Shown here one piece after another: positions 18,919-27,660 of a stretch of 64,000 bases of DNA; positions within the stretch are counted from its first letter, which is position 1, and every line of letters starts with the position of its first letter. The notes below the pieces were generated by a model. It was not told the DNA's origin, ran no database searches, and saw only the letters and a list, made by a program, of their open reading frames with translations. The DNA is from Paenisporosarcina sp. FSL H8-0542 (GTDB lineage: Bacteria; Bacillota; Bacilli; Bacillales_A; Planococcaceae): contig NZ_CP152050.1 in assembly GCF_038632915.1 (NCBI RefSeq), forward strand, positions 2,945,001 to 3,009,000, given 5' to 3'. The position numbers and the translations under genes are program-made.

Positions 18919-19485
18919 TTACTTCCACTTCTTTGCTAGTCCATATGTAAGTTCATATGCATAATCACTCTCTTTGACGAGCCACTGGTGGAGCATTCCC
19001 AGCCATTGCTGATAGATTACTACATCTGGAATTTTCGAAATAGGCTCATCTAATACTTCATTAGAAATGACGACTACGGTTGTCCCGTTTTTCAGCAACG
19101 AACTAATCGTTTCATGGAAACGTCTCTCTTTTTCATGCATGCAGTTTTCACGTTTAAAGCATGGGTCATCCATTGCCCATCCTTCGTACAATTCATTAGC
19201 TAACCACGTAGTGATGCAGTCAATCAGAACCCCATCACCAGGTTGGATGGATGGCAGAACTTCTTCTATTTGACGAGGTTGTTCAATCGTCAGCCAGTTG
19301 TTTTTATAGTCTTTTCGATCCTGTTGATGTCGTTTGATTCGTTGTTCCATTTCACTGTCGTTGGCAACGCCCGTCGCGAGATAGATTAGTCGCGAACAAG
19401 ATTGATTCATTAGCCATTCTTCAGCAAAACCCGTTTTTCCACTTCGTACACCGCCAGAGATAAATGTTAGCGTGCCTCGAACCAT
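18919..19485 (-). CDS. cobU: Adenosylcobinamide kinase/guanylyltransferase-like protein
   Basis: 188 residues, CobU-type. P-loop FISGGVRSGKTGFAE at the N-terminus, YLATGVANDSEMEQRIKRHQ with the region of the guanylylated His, and LIDCITTWLANEL are clear. The C-terminal motif, normally NEVGMGIVP, reads SNEVLDEPISKIPD, so part of the usual nucleotide site is missing. Overlaps the cobD 3' end by 19 bases. Expected to phosphorylate and guanylylate adenosylcobinamide, perhaps together with the short CobU-like protein at 16402-16800. Confidence 0.85.
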   Translation of the reverse strand: MVRGTLTFISGGVRSGKTGFAEEWLMNQSCSRLIYLATGVANDSEMEQRIKRHQQDRKDYKNNWLTIEQPRQIEEVLPSIQPGDGVLIDCITTWLANELYEGWAMDDPCFKRENCMHEKERRFHETISSLLKNGTTVVVISNEVLDEPISKIPDVVIYQQWLGMLHQWLVKESDYAYELTYGLAKKWK

Positions 19486-20537
19486 ACTGTTAACTCCTTT
19501 TTAAGGATTTCCATATCTTCTGCGGTCTTCATACCAATTCTGTACCATTGACCGTCAAGTCCTTGAAAATTCTCGGTATGTCTTAAAACCAACCCTTGTC
19601 TTAAAAAGTATTGGAAAAATTCACTGTCTGGTTGTTGTAACTTAAACAATAAAAAGTTGGCTTGTGATTGTGTTACTTCGCAACCTTTTGCTTTTAGAAA
19701 AGCACTCATGTCGAGCAGCATGTTTTTGCTATGAAGAATTGTTTTCTGCCGGAACTCTTCATCTTTTAATACGAGAGAGCCAATTTCAGTTGCTATCCTA
19801 TTTACATTCCAATGTGGTGCCAGTTGTCGAATTTCTTTGACTATGGAAGGGGCTGCTGCCATGTATCCTAGCCTTAGACCAGGCATTGCGTACATTTTTG
19901 TCATTGAGCGAACAATAATCAAATGACTAAAATTTATGTCAGAAATTAATGATGATTGTTCTGAAATGAAATCAATGAAGGCTTCGTCCAATACGATGTC
20001 ACAGTTTACTTTTTTCGCGTATTCTACTAAATCCACTAACACTTTGCGTTTTAGCAATGTGCCAGTTGGGTTATTCGGTGTACATAAGTATAGGACTTCG
20101 GCTTGTTGCATATGCATTTTCATTTCATCAATCGGGTATTCACCCGTAATGATATCAGTCATGTGCAAGTTCACAATTTCCACTTCGCGTGCTCTTAAAG
20201 TCGTTTCATATTCAGAGAAAGTTGGGTGAACGATTATCGCTCGTTTGCCTCTGTACCTTTGTGCAAGCAATGAAAATATTTCTGCGGCTCCATTTGCAAC
20301 GAAAATGGAGTAAGGCGAGATGTTGTGATACTCAGCGATTGCTGTTCGAAAAGGTTCACCAAGTGGATCTGGATACCCCATCATAAACGGTTGGAATTTG
20401 TACCAGTCAGTTTGTATTGAGGTAGGGGGACCGAATGGATTGACGTTTTCACTAAAGTCTATCATTCGTTCGGGAGGATTAATTCCCAAACTTTTATATA
20501 GATGATGTGGATTTGCACCATGGTTAGGTAATGCCAC
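19467..20537 (-). CDS. cobD: Threonine-phosphate decarboxylase
   Basis: PLP-dependent aminotransferase-fold enzyme making (R)-1-amino-2-propanol O-2-phosphate, the linker of the nucleotide loop. Visible are GANPHH and DFSENVNPFGPP at the N-terminus, CTPNNPTG, DEAFIDF and VRSMTKMYAMPGLRLGY, where the Lys of SMTK is the Schiff-base lysine. 356 residues, GTG start after GGGGGTGTTTTAA. Overlaps cbiB by 14 bases. Histidinol-phosphate aminotransferase is the related alternative, but context decides. Confidence 0.92.
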   Translation of the reverse strand: MALPNHGANPHHLYKSLGINPPERMIDFSENVNPFGPPTSIQTDWYKFQPFMMGYPDPLGEPFRTAIAEYHNISPYSIFVANGAAEIFSLLAQRYRGKRAIIVHPTFSEYETTLRAREVEIVNLHMTDIITGEYPIDEMKMHMQQAEVLYLCTPNNPTGTLLKRKVLVDLVEYAKKVNCDIVLDEAFIDFISEQSSLISDINFSHLIIVRSMTKMYAMPGLRLGYMAAAPSIVKEIRQLAPHWNVNRIATEIGSLVLKDEEFRQKTILHSKNMLLDMSAFLKAKGCEVTQSQANFLLFKLQQPDSEFFQYFLRQGLVLRHTENFQGLDGQWYRIGMKTAEDMEILKKELTVWFEAR

Positions 20538-21480
20538 TTAAAACACCCCCGATAACCATCATCATTATCCAAAACAGAAATATAGCGATATGCATTTGAC
20601 GGATTGTATATAAAATATGAATTGCTCGAAGCGGGTTTTCTGAAATTCCCATACGTGGACGGTTAGAAGGAATTCCTTTATACATATTAAGACCTCCCAG
20701 TTGCACGCCAAGTTGATAGGCAGTCGCAGCTTCCAAGTACCCACTATTTGGGCTTGGATGCTTTTTGGCATCTTTCCACCAATTAGCTAATCGAGTGCGA
20801 AGGGTTTGTTTACTAAAATTTTTTGTCCATGTAAGAATGATATAGCCTGTGACTCTGCTCGGGATATAGTTCAACACATCATCCATTTTGGCAGAAGCAT
20901 AACCAAAGTCTTGAAACTTCTCATTTTCGTGACCCACCATCGAATCTAAGGTATTCACTGCTTTATATAACCAAAGCCCAGGTGCCCCGAAAAGAAATGC
21001 GAAGAAAAGTGGAGCTGTTATCCCGTCACTTGTATTTTCTGAGACAGTTTCTACCACAGCTCGTGTAATTTCTGATTCAGATAACTTTTCAGTATCGCGA
21101 CCGACAATCCATGATAGTTTCATTCTAGCTTCTTTCAAGTCACCATTAACTAGTGGTTGATAAACGGACATCGCGGCGTCTTTCAAGCTTTTTTGGGCAA
21201 ACCCTATTGCACACAAAATACTTTCAACAACGATGCCAAAAACAAAGTGAATCTTGTATGCTGTGAACACCAAGGCAAATACGCTAGCGAATGTAACCGC
21301 AACAACCGATATCAAAAGGATTATTCCTTTGATTTTTCGATGACGGCCTTTATTCAACAAAGTAGTTAAATTTGTTATTAATCTACCAATCCATCGAACC
21401 GGGTGTGTCCAATTGGGTGGATCACCTATTATTCGATCAAGGAGTAAGCCGAAAGTAAGCGCGATGATATGAGCAGACAT
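20524..21480 (-). CDS. cbiB: Adenosylcobinamide-phosphate synthase
   Basis: Membrane enzyme attaching aminopropanol (phosphate) to adenosylcobyric acid. Family signatures are LDRIIGDPPNWTHPVRWIG at the N-terminus, ETVSENTSDGITAPLFF, and NTLDSMVGH; 318 residues with several membrane helices. ATG preceded by AAAGGACTTTAAGT. With the CbiZ domain encoded just upstream, this pair converts salvaged cobinamide to cobyric acid and back to phosphorylated cobinamide. Confidence 0.95.
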   Translation of the reverse strand: MSAHIIALTFGLLLDRIIGDPPNWTHPVRWIGRLITNLTTLLNKGRHRKIKGIILLISVVAVTFASVFALVFTAYKIHFVFGIVVESILCAIGFAQKSLKDAAMSVYQPLVNGDLKEARMKLSWIVGRDTEKLSESEITRAVVETVSENTSDGITAPLFFAFLFGAPGLWLYKAVNTLDSMVGHENEKFQDFGYASAKMDDVLNYIPSRVTGYIILTWTKNFSKQTLRTRLANWWKDAKKHPSPNSGYLEAATAYQLGVQLGGLNMYKGIPSNRPRMGISENPLRAIHILYTIRQMHIAIFLFWIMMMVIGGVLSGIT

Positions 21481-21482
21481 AC

Positions 21483-22949
21483 TTAAAGTCCTTTCGCTAC
21501 TTTATAACGTTTGATAGCTAGTGTAGTACACTCAAAAACGCCTCGCCCAATGCATTTCCCTAGCTCTGTAATAGGTCCAGCATACGGTAAAAGATCCCCT
21601 TTTTGGGTAGCCGCTATAAGTAAACTGTCCGTGGAGGTTCCAGTTGCAAGTGTATTTGTTATAGAGTCTCTTACATCTTCGTTTTGAAGAGCTTTTGTTT
21701 TTGCTTCTGTCGCTGTAATCATAGCTTGAATGAATGCTTCGTCAGATAATTTCCCATTGACAATTATCCAGGTATTAATCGTACCTACATAAAGTTCGTC
21801 TTCGCGGTCAAATGCTTTTGACACATCCACTGCATTTCCTACGCCCGCTGTAACGGCAATGATAATGGATCCAAAAGTTCCACCATACTCTTCAATGACC
21901 ACATGTTTCGTTTGAACAGCCGTCATCATTCCCACTGTATCTGTTGTCGGAAATCCTTGTGCTTGCAGATAATCAAACATCTCGTTTGTGCTATCGTCAC
22001 ATTCATAATCAGCTTTCACATGACGATTAACAAACGTACGGTACCAACCAAACCCCGGATTTACAACTGCTGATGATACTGTTTTTAATGGGAAGTTTGC
22101 TTGCATGACCACATACTCATTTGACACAGCAAAATGGTCTTTCTTAATGATGTGCTCTTCCTGCAATTCACTCAAATTTGGCAATAATGTAATTTGTGGT
22201 TTCGGTTGTTCTGGATGTGGGTGGCTTCTTACCCGAGCTTTGTAGACACTTTCTAGCTGTTTTTGTTTTAGTACCGCATGCGGTTCACCAATTATTTTCA
22301 CTTCGCCATCTTCCATTAATAACAACCGATCGCAATACAAGGAAGCTAAATTTATGTCATGAAATACTGAGATGATTGTTAATCCATTCTTAGTGGCTTG
22401 CATTCTAATCGTGTCCAACAATTGTTGTTGATGTGCAATGTCTAAATGGTTTGTTGGCTCATCCAGTAATAACACTTTTGCTTGCTGTGCAAGTGCTTGC
22501 GCCACAAAAACACGTTGTTGTTCTCCTCCAGAAAGCTGATCGAGATAGACATGCTCATACATTTTCACGTCGGTTAGCTGCATTGCATCTTGAATTGCTT
22601 GCTCGTCTTTCTCAGACCAAGATGAAAAGAATCCACTTTGATGAGGGTATCTCCCCAGAGAAATCGTGTCTCGCACTGTATATGAAAAAGCATTTGCGTG
22701 TAATTGAGGTAACACAGCCATATGCTTAGCGAGTTCTTTTGTAGTATATGTTTCGATTGGTTTGCTACCTAATTTGACCGTACCTGCTTTCAAAGGAAGT
22801 ACACCACTAATGATTTTCAGTAAGGTCGACTTTCCACTCCCATTTGGACCTAATATCCCAAGAACTTCCCCTTTAACAACATGAAAAGACACGTCTTTTA
22901 CAACCGGTGAGTCGTGATAACCACCTGTTAATCCTTCGACTTTTAGCAT
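21483..22949 (-). CDS. btuD-cbiZ: Corrinoid ABC transporter ATPase fused to CbiZ amidohydrolase
   Basis: Two enzymes in one chain. Residues ~1-255 are a BtuD/FecE-type ABC ATPase: GPNGSGKST Walker A, LSGGEQQRVFVAQALAQ signature, LLLDEPTNHLD Walker B, SVFHDINLA switch His. Residues ~265-488 are CbiZ, adenosylcobinamide amidohydrolase: ITVTAGVGNA-type core (IIIAVTAGVGNAVDV), TINTWIIVN and TGTSTDSLLIAA...YAGPITELGKCIG. CbiZ removes aminopropanol so imported (pseudo)cobamides are remodelled. Start chosen at ATG 22947-22949 (MLKVEGLTGGY) after AAAGGTGG; the 11 upstream codons overlap btuC. Confidence 0.93.
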   Translation of the reverse strand: MLKVEGLTGGYHDSPVVKDVSFHVVKGEVLGILGPNGSGKSTLLKIISGVLPLKAGTVKLGSKPIETYTTKELAKHMAVLPQLHANAFSYTVRDTISLGRYPHQSGFFSSWSEKDEQAIQDAMQLTDVKMYEHVYLDQLSGGEQQRVFVAQALAQQAKVLLLDEPTNHLDIAHQQQLLDTIRMQATKNGLTIISVFHDINLASLYCDRLLLMEDGEVKIIGEPHAVLKQKQLESVYKARVRSHPHPEQPKPQITLLPNLSELQEEHIIKKDHFAVSNEYVVMQANFPLKTVSSAVVNPGFGWYRTFVNRHVKADYECDDSTNEMFDYLQAQGFPTTDTVGMMTAVQTKHVVIEEYGGTFGSIIIAVTAGVGNAVDVSKAFDREDELYVGTINTWIIVNGKLSDEAFIQAMITATEAKTKALQNEDVRDSITNTLATGTSTDSLLIAATQKGDLLPYAGPITELGKCIGRGVFECTTLAIKRYKVAKGL

Positions 22950-22951
22950 GA

Positions 22952-23947
22952 TTACGCACCCACCTTTCTTCGTTGTTTCCAAAAAATAAACGCAAACACT
23001 GGTGCACCAATGAAGGCTGTAATTACGCCTATTGGTAGCTCAGACGGTGAAATTATGGTTCGCGACACTAAGTCACAAATAATGAGTAATGAAGCACCAT
23101 TTATAAATGATAAGGGTAATACATGACGATGATCCGATCCCCACAACATACGTGTCATATGTGGAACGACGAGACCAACAAAGCCAATGGTTCCAGAAAC
23201 CGATACCGCAGCACCAGTTAAAATCGAACCTCCTGTTAAAATCATCATTTTACGTCGTTTCACATTTACACCTAAATGCATGGCACGTTCCTCGCCAAAA
23301 ACTAATGCATTAAGCTCGCGTCGATTTAGCCATAATAGTAAAAAACCGATCGTCATAAACGGTAATGCCATTGTGACATAGGGCCAACCTCGCATTGACA
23401 CACTACCAAGCAACCAGCCAATAATTTGACGGAGCTCTTCACCTGAAAGTGAAATCATAAGAGAGATGACAGATCCCAAAAATGCACTAAATATTATTCC
23501 TGTGAGAATGATCGTTTCCATCTTCATCGCGCGGTCTATGAGCTTGGCAAAACTCATAACAGTAACCATAGTTAAAAAAGCACCGAGCATACTGAAAACT
23601 GGCAATGTGAACAAGCCTAGAAAGGGTACAGAAATTCCGAAAAAGAGTGTCACCACGGCGCCAACTGAGGCACCGGACGACACTCCTAACGTATATGGAT
23701 CCGCTAATGGATTTTTCAACAATCCTTGGAAAGCTGCTCCCGCTATAGCAAGTGATGCACCAACTAAACCAGCTAGCACAACACGAGGTATGCGAATATT
23801 CCAAAGTATGTTTGATGCAGCTTCATCCATGTCAGGATTCCACAAGACTTGCACAGGAATCGAAACCGATCCAGCCGTTACCCCAACCAGCACAGCAGCA
23901 ATCAGTACGAATACAGAAGCTACATAGGCAAACCAGGTTTTATTCAC
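22952..23947 (-). CDS. btuC: Corrinoid ABC transporter permease
   Basis: FecCD-family permease, 331 residues, about ten membrane helices. Typical segments are RIPRVVLAGLVGASLAIAG, FQGLLKNPLADPYTLGVSSG and GLVVPHMTRMLWGSDHR (coupling-helix region). Overlaps the btuF stop by eight bases. FecCD permeases also serve siderophores, but the btuF-btuCD-cbiZ context and riboswitch indicate corrinoids. Confidence 0.94.
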   Translation of the reverse strand: MNKTWFAYVASVFVLIAAVLVGVTAGSVSIPVQVLWNPDMDEAASNILWNIRIPRVVLAGLVGASLAIAGAAFQGLLKNPLADPYTLGVSSGASVGAVVTLFFGISVPFLGLFTLPVFSMLGAFLTMVTVMSFAKLIDRAMKMETIILTGIIFSAFLGSVISLMISLSGEELRQIIGWLLGSVSMRGWPYVTMALPFMTIGFLLLWLNRRELNALVFGEERAMHLGVNVKRRKMMILTGGSILTGAAVSVSGTIGFVGLVVPHMTRMLWGSDHRHVLPLSFINGASLLIICDLVSRTIISPSELPIGVITAFIGAPVFAFIFWKQRRKVGA

Positions 23948-24908
23948 TGAAGACCTCAGGATGAATTGCTTTTGCCAATTCTAATAAGCCTTCTGTTAAA
24001 CGAGGACCTTGACGACTTGTCGTATCACCATCCACATCCATTACTGCCTTGTTTTTCACAGCTGTAACTGTACCAAAACCTTCACGAGCCAAAACTTGCT
24101 CCGCTGCATCTGGTACATAGTTTCCGTAAGTTGTTAATATTACATCCGGATTACGCTTTACAATTTCTTCAGGGTCCATCATGATCCAACCTTCTAGATC
24201 TGATGCAATATTTTCTGCGTTCAATATTTCGATCATTTCGTTCATAAATGTGTTTTTACCTGCTGTATAAATTTCTGGAGCTGGAGATATTTCCGCAAAT
24301 ACTTTTTTCTTCGTTTCAATGGTTGAAGCCTTTTCTTGAATCGTTGCTACTTCATCCTTCATTGTTTGTACCATTTCTTCAGCTTCTTTAATCTTACCTG
24401 TCGCTTGGCCAATAGTAGCCATCGTGTCATACACTTCATCAAAACTTACTGCAGATTTCACAACATACACGTTTAACCCTGCATCACGCAATTGTTTAAT
24501 TCCAGCCTCACCTACTCCGAGACCTGATTCATGTGCAAGTACTAAATCTGGATTTAAAGAAATAATTTTTTCTACATTAAATTCTTGTCCACCAATTTTT
24601 TCTTTAGAAGCAACTTCTTCTGGGTAGTTATCGTAATCCGAAACTCCCACTACTTCTTCTTCTAAGCCAAGAGCATACAAAATTTCTGTATTGCTTGGAA
24701 TCATTGAAACGATTGCTTTTGGTGCTTCTTCCAATGTGATTTCATTATCAGTGACATCCTTAATTGTTAGAGGAAATTGGGAAGCCTCTTGTCCAACTTC
24801 TGTCTCTTGTGTTTTGCTGTCTGCAGGTTTTGCTTCTTCCTGCCCACATGCTGTTAATAATATCGCTGCAAGCGCAGTTGCGAGCCATAATTGCCAAATC
24901 TTTTTCAT
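23940..24908 (-). CDS. btuF: Corrinoid-binding lipoprotein
   Basis: Extracellular substrate-binding lipoprotein, 322 residues. Lipobox LLTACGQ places the lipidated Cys near residue 21. The remainder is a type III periplasmic-binding fold: PKAIVSMIPSNTEILYALGL, VVGVSDYDNYPEEV and DLVLAHESG match BtuF. First gene of the operon; translation starts about 45 bases after the riboswitch terminator. Confidence 0.94.
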   Translation of the reverse strand: MKKIWQLWLATALAAILLTACGQEEAKPADSKTQETEVGQEASQFPLTIKDVTDNEITLEEAPKAIVSMIPSNTEILYALGLEEEVVGVSDYDNYPEEVASKEKIGGQEFNVEKIISLNPDLVLAHESGLGVGEAGIKQLRDAGLNVYVVKSAVSFDEVYDTMATIGQATGKIKEAEEMVQTMKDEVATIQEKASTIETKKKVFAEISPAPEIYTAGKNTFMNEMIEILNAENIASDLEGWIMMDPEEIVKRNPDVILTTYGNYVPDAAEQVLAREGFGTVTAVKNKAVMDVDGDTTSRQGPRLTEGLLELAKAIHPEVFSE

Positions 24909-24951
24909 TGTTGATTTCCTCCTTGATGTTTATGTTTATGTTTTTGGACAC

Positions 24952-24981
24952 AAAAAAATCCTCCGCTTTTTGTCGGAAGAT
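24952..24981 (-). terminator. Intrinsic terminator of the riboswitch expression platform
   Basis: On the minus strand ATCTTCCG-loop-CGGAGGAT followed by TTTTTT lies between the cobalamin aptamer and btuF. Position and T-run suit transcription attenuation when the ligand is bound. Confidence 0.8.
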
Positions 24982-25065
24982 GGTTGGTTGAATTTAGGCT
25001 TTTGCTAAAATGAGCACGAGCTGATTCACACCATTCCTATCCTCGTAGGGTTGCGGGTGTTGCGC

Positions 25066-25240
25066 ACGTAGGCAGGTCTCCTGGCTTGTGATCAGTGGTT
25101 GGCGCGTCTTCCCAAAGCTAAGTTTGCTTCAGTGACTTGATGCGCTTCCTCTCACATACAGTGGCGGGACCGCGTCGGATTTGAACCGACTTCCCTTTTA
25201 ACTCTGCGATTGAAGCAGAGCACCTTCGTGTTGGGGCTAT
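25066..25240 (-). promoter_or_regulatory. Cobalamin riboswitch
   Basis: The minus strand holds the B12-box region GCCACTGTATGTGAGAGG (complement of 25147-25164), the preceding GGTTCAAATCCGACGCGG-type arm, the upstream ACACGAAGGTGCTCTGC arm and the closing AGGAGACCTGCCTACGTG. Together these are the conserved core of the adenosylcobalamin-type aptamer. It lies about 160 bases before btuF and presumably represses all 13 genes down to cblS when cobalamin is plentiful. Confidence 0.93.
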
Positions 25241-25322
25241 GTAATTCATTTTTCATTATACAGGATTTCTGATGGGTGTCGAGAAGGTTTTTGTGGGTGA
25301 CTCGGATTGCGTGAAATTGAAG

Positions 25323-25444
25323 ATTTCTCCATTTCGAGGGTGGAAATCTGGAATTCAAGTTGCGTTATCTGCATTTCATGAGGCTTTATCTCGAATTCGA
25401 ATACGTTTATCTAGATTTCGCATTCACTTATCTGAATTTCGTTA
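25323..25444. repeat. Six-unit tandem array, exact 21-bp period
   Basis: Hexamers of the form (A/T)(T/A)ATCT start at 25323, 25344, 25365, 25386, 25407 and 25428, each 21 bases apart, and each is followed two bases later by (A)TTTC or AATTC. The eight-base linkers vary freely. It lies between the riboswitch and the argS terminator. Different in sequence from the 11.8-kb array but the same period. Confidence 0.85.
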
Positions 25445-25472
25445 AATTTGCATGCGGTGCCGGGCACCAAAA

Positions 25473-25505
25473 AAGCCATTCCACATCTTTCGAGTGAAAT
25501 GGCTT
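25473..25505 (-). terminator. Terminator after argS
   Basis: AGCCATTtca...AATGGCT stem with A-run on its left (T-run on the minus strand), immediately downstream of the argS stop. Next to it, GGTGCCGGGCACC at 25456-25468 is a separate small palindrome. Confidence 0.8.
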
Positions 25506-25517
25506 TGGTTATTAAAA

Positions 25518-27185
25518 TTACATTTTTTCAGGTGCGCTTACACCAATCAGACGTAGGGCATTTGCGATAGTTGTGCGGACTGCCGTAATAAGGGCAAGAC
25601 GTGCACGTGTCATGTCTTCGTTCGTTGCATCCAATACTTTTTCTGCATTGTAGAAACTATGGAAGGTTGCTGCAAGTTCTTGGATGTATGTCGCAACGCG
25701 GTGTGGTGAGCGGATTTTCGCTGCATCAGCCACAACTTGCGGGAAGTCACCCATTTTCTTCAGAACATCTATTTCTTTTTCAGCTTGCAATAAATCCAAT
25801 TGAGCATCCGAAGCACTGAATCCTTGCTCTTCAGCAGAACGTAAAATCGAGCTGATACGCGCGTGTGCATACTGTGCATAATACACAGGATTTTCATTTG
25901 ATTGTGAGACAGCTAAATCTAAATCGAAGTCCATATGTGAATCGCCAGAACGCATCGCGAAGAAGTAACGAACAGCATCCAAACCAACTTCTTCAACAAG
26001 TTCACGCATCGTGACGGCTTTACCAGTACGTTTACTCATCTTCATTTTTTCGCCGTCTTTATACAATTGAACCATTTGAATAATGCTTACTTCAAGCGTA
26101 TCGCGATCATATCCAAGTGCTTGGATTGCCGCTTTCATACGTGGGATGTAACCATGGTGGTCCGCTCCCCAAATGTTGATTAATTTATCAAAACCGCGTG
26201 CAATTTTGTCTTCATGATATGCAACATCAGGTGTTAAGTAAGTGAATGAACCGTCGTTTTTAATCAGCACGCGGTCTTTGTCATCGCCAAATGTTGTCGA
26301 ACGGAACCAAGTTGCGCCTTCTTCTTCAAATACGTGACCATTCGCACGTAATTTATCCAAAGCGACTTCAATCTTGCCGTTTTCGTATAGAGAAGTTTCT
26401 GAATACCACTCATCAAAGTTAACACGGAAATCAGCTAAATCTTTTTGAAGTTTTGCAAGTTCCACTTTTAGACCATGTGAACGGAAGAATGCAAAGCGTT
26501 CTTCAGCAGACATCTGAAGCAATGCATCGCCATGCTCGCTTGCCATCTCTTTTGCGATATCAATGATATCTTGACCGTGATAGCCATCTTCAGGCATGTC
26601 AGCATCTTGACCCAATGCTTGCTTGTAGCGCGCTTCCAATGAATGTGCCAAGTTGTTGATTTGGTTCCCGGCGTCATTGATATAGTATTCACGTGACACG
26701 TCATAGCCTGCAAAATCCAATACATTACATAATGAATCTCCGACTGATGCACCACGGGCATGCCCTAAATGCAAATCACCTGTTGGATTCGCCGAAACGA
26801 ACTCCACTTGAATTTTTTCACCAGCGCCAGCTTTTGAACGGCCATAATCAGCACCTTGTTCCAAGACAGCTTTCACCACGTCCGCCAAGTAATCTTTGCG
26901 AATTGAGATGTTAATAAATCCTGGACCGGCAATTTCGATTTTCTCGATAACTGTGCCAGTTGTATCAAGGTTTTCCAAAATAGCTTCAGCAATAGCACGA
27001 GGTGGCTTCTTCGCAAGCTTCGTCAGCTGCATCGCAATGTTTGTAGCGTAATCACCATTCGCTTTATCACGTGGGGATTCCAAATGAATGCCAGGCATTC
27101 CTTCTGAATCAGTTAATTCGGCTTTCAATATAGCTTTCTGTAATGCTTCTTTAATGGATTGTTGAACTTGTTCTACTGCGTTCAT
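25518..27185 (-). CDS. argS: Arginyl-tRNA synthetase
   Basis: Class I aminoacyl-tRNA synthetase charging tRNA-Arg. 555 residues with the N-terminal additional domain, the HIGH-type motif HLGHARGAS in [21 protein letters not shown]-like [13 protein letters not shown], and a C-terminal DALR anticodon domain ([13 protein letters not shown] at the end). Overlaps the ywiB stop by four bases, the same gene pair as in B. subtilis. No T-box leader is visible. Confidence 0.98.
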   Translation of the reverse strand: MNAVEQVQQSIKEALQKAILKAELTDSEGMPGIHLESPRDKANGDYATNIAMQLTKLAKKPPRAIAEAILENLDTTGTVIEKIEIAGPGFINISIRKDYLADVVKAVLEQGADYGRSKAGAGEKIQVEFVSANPTGDLHLGHARGASVGDSLCNVLDFAGYDVSREYYINDAGNQINNLAHSLEARYKQALGQDADMPEDGYHGQDIIDIAKEMASEHGDALLQMSAEERFAFFRSHGLKVELAKLQKDLADFRVNFDEWYSETSLYENGKIEVALDKLRANGHVFEEEGATWFRSTTFGDDKDRVLIKNDGSFTYLTPDVAYHEDKIARGFDKLINIWGADHHGYIPRMKAAIQALGYDRDTLEVSIIQMVQLYKDGEKMKMSKRTGKAVTMRELVEEVGLDAVRYFFAMRSGDSHMDFDLDLAVSQSNENPVYYAQYAHARISSILRSAEEQGFSASDAQLDLLQAEKEIDVLKKMGDFPQVVADAAKIRSPHRVATYIQELAATFHSFYNAEKVLDATNEDMTRARLALITAVRTTIANALRLIGVSAPEKM

Positions 27186-27604
27186 TGCGATCCCTCCGTG
27201 TAATGAAATTCAAGTGTGTATTCGCCAACGGGTTGCCCGCTCACGTCTAAATCATATTGAACGACAAAATGGCCGTCGTGTTCATTTTGCTCAAACGTCA
27301 TCTGCCGTGTATTGGTTGTCACCATCAACATGCCATATTCGCTATCGTAACTGCCTGTCTGCTCTGAGTCCTTAATAAAAGGGAGACGCATATTAATTCC
27401 GCCGCTTCGCAGTACCAGGGCTTCGGTTTCACCCATTTTGACAGTGGTGTTCACATCTTTGTCATCTTGAACTTCCGCATATTTTAAATAGGATGTCTCA
27501 TCTTTTTCAATCAAAGTGCCATTTGCCCATAATTCATAGATTTCCGGTTCTTCATTAGGTTGCCGGATGGTCGTTTTTAACCTTACTTTTACTTTTGTAT
27601 TCAT
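27182..27604 (-). CDS. ywiB: YwiB family beta-barrel protein (DUF1934)
   Basis: 140-residue calycin-like protein of unknown role, always found with argS in Bacillales. Typical features are the N-terminal [22 protein letters not shown], and the closing [17 protein letters not shown]. Stop overlaps the argS start, so the pair is one transcript. Confidence 0.9.
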   Translation of the reverse strand: MNTKVKVRLKTTIRQPNEEPEIYELWANGTLIEKDETSYLKYAEVQDDKDVNTTVKMGETEALVLRSGGINMRLPFIKDSEQTGSYDSEYGMLMVTTNTRQMTFEQNEHDGHFVVQYDLDVSGQPVGEYTLEFHYTEGSQ

Positions 27605-27660
27605 AACAAGTCCACCCGCTTCCTTGTGATTTTGTTTAATTTCCTTACCAAGGAAATGCT

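Noticed and set aside
25140-25230. tRNA-like segment (GGTTCAAATCC, a T-arm-like word) before btuF
   Set aside because: It is part of the cobalamin riboswitch core; no cloverleaf or anticodon arm can be drawn.
25518-27604. T-box leader upstream of argS-ywiB
   Set aside because: No T-box sequence or specifier hairpin is present between 27605 and 27660, and the region beyond is a repeat array.
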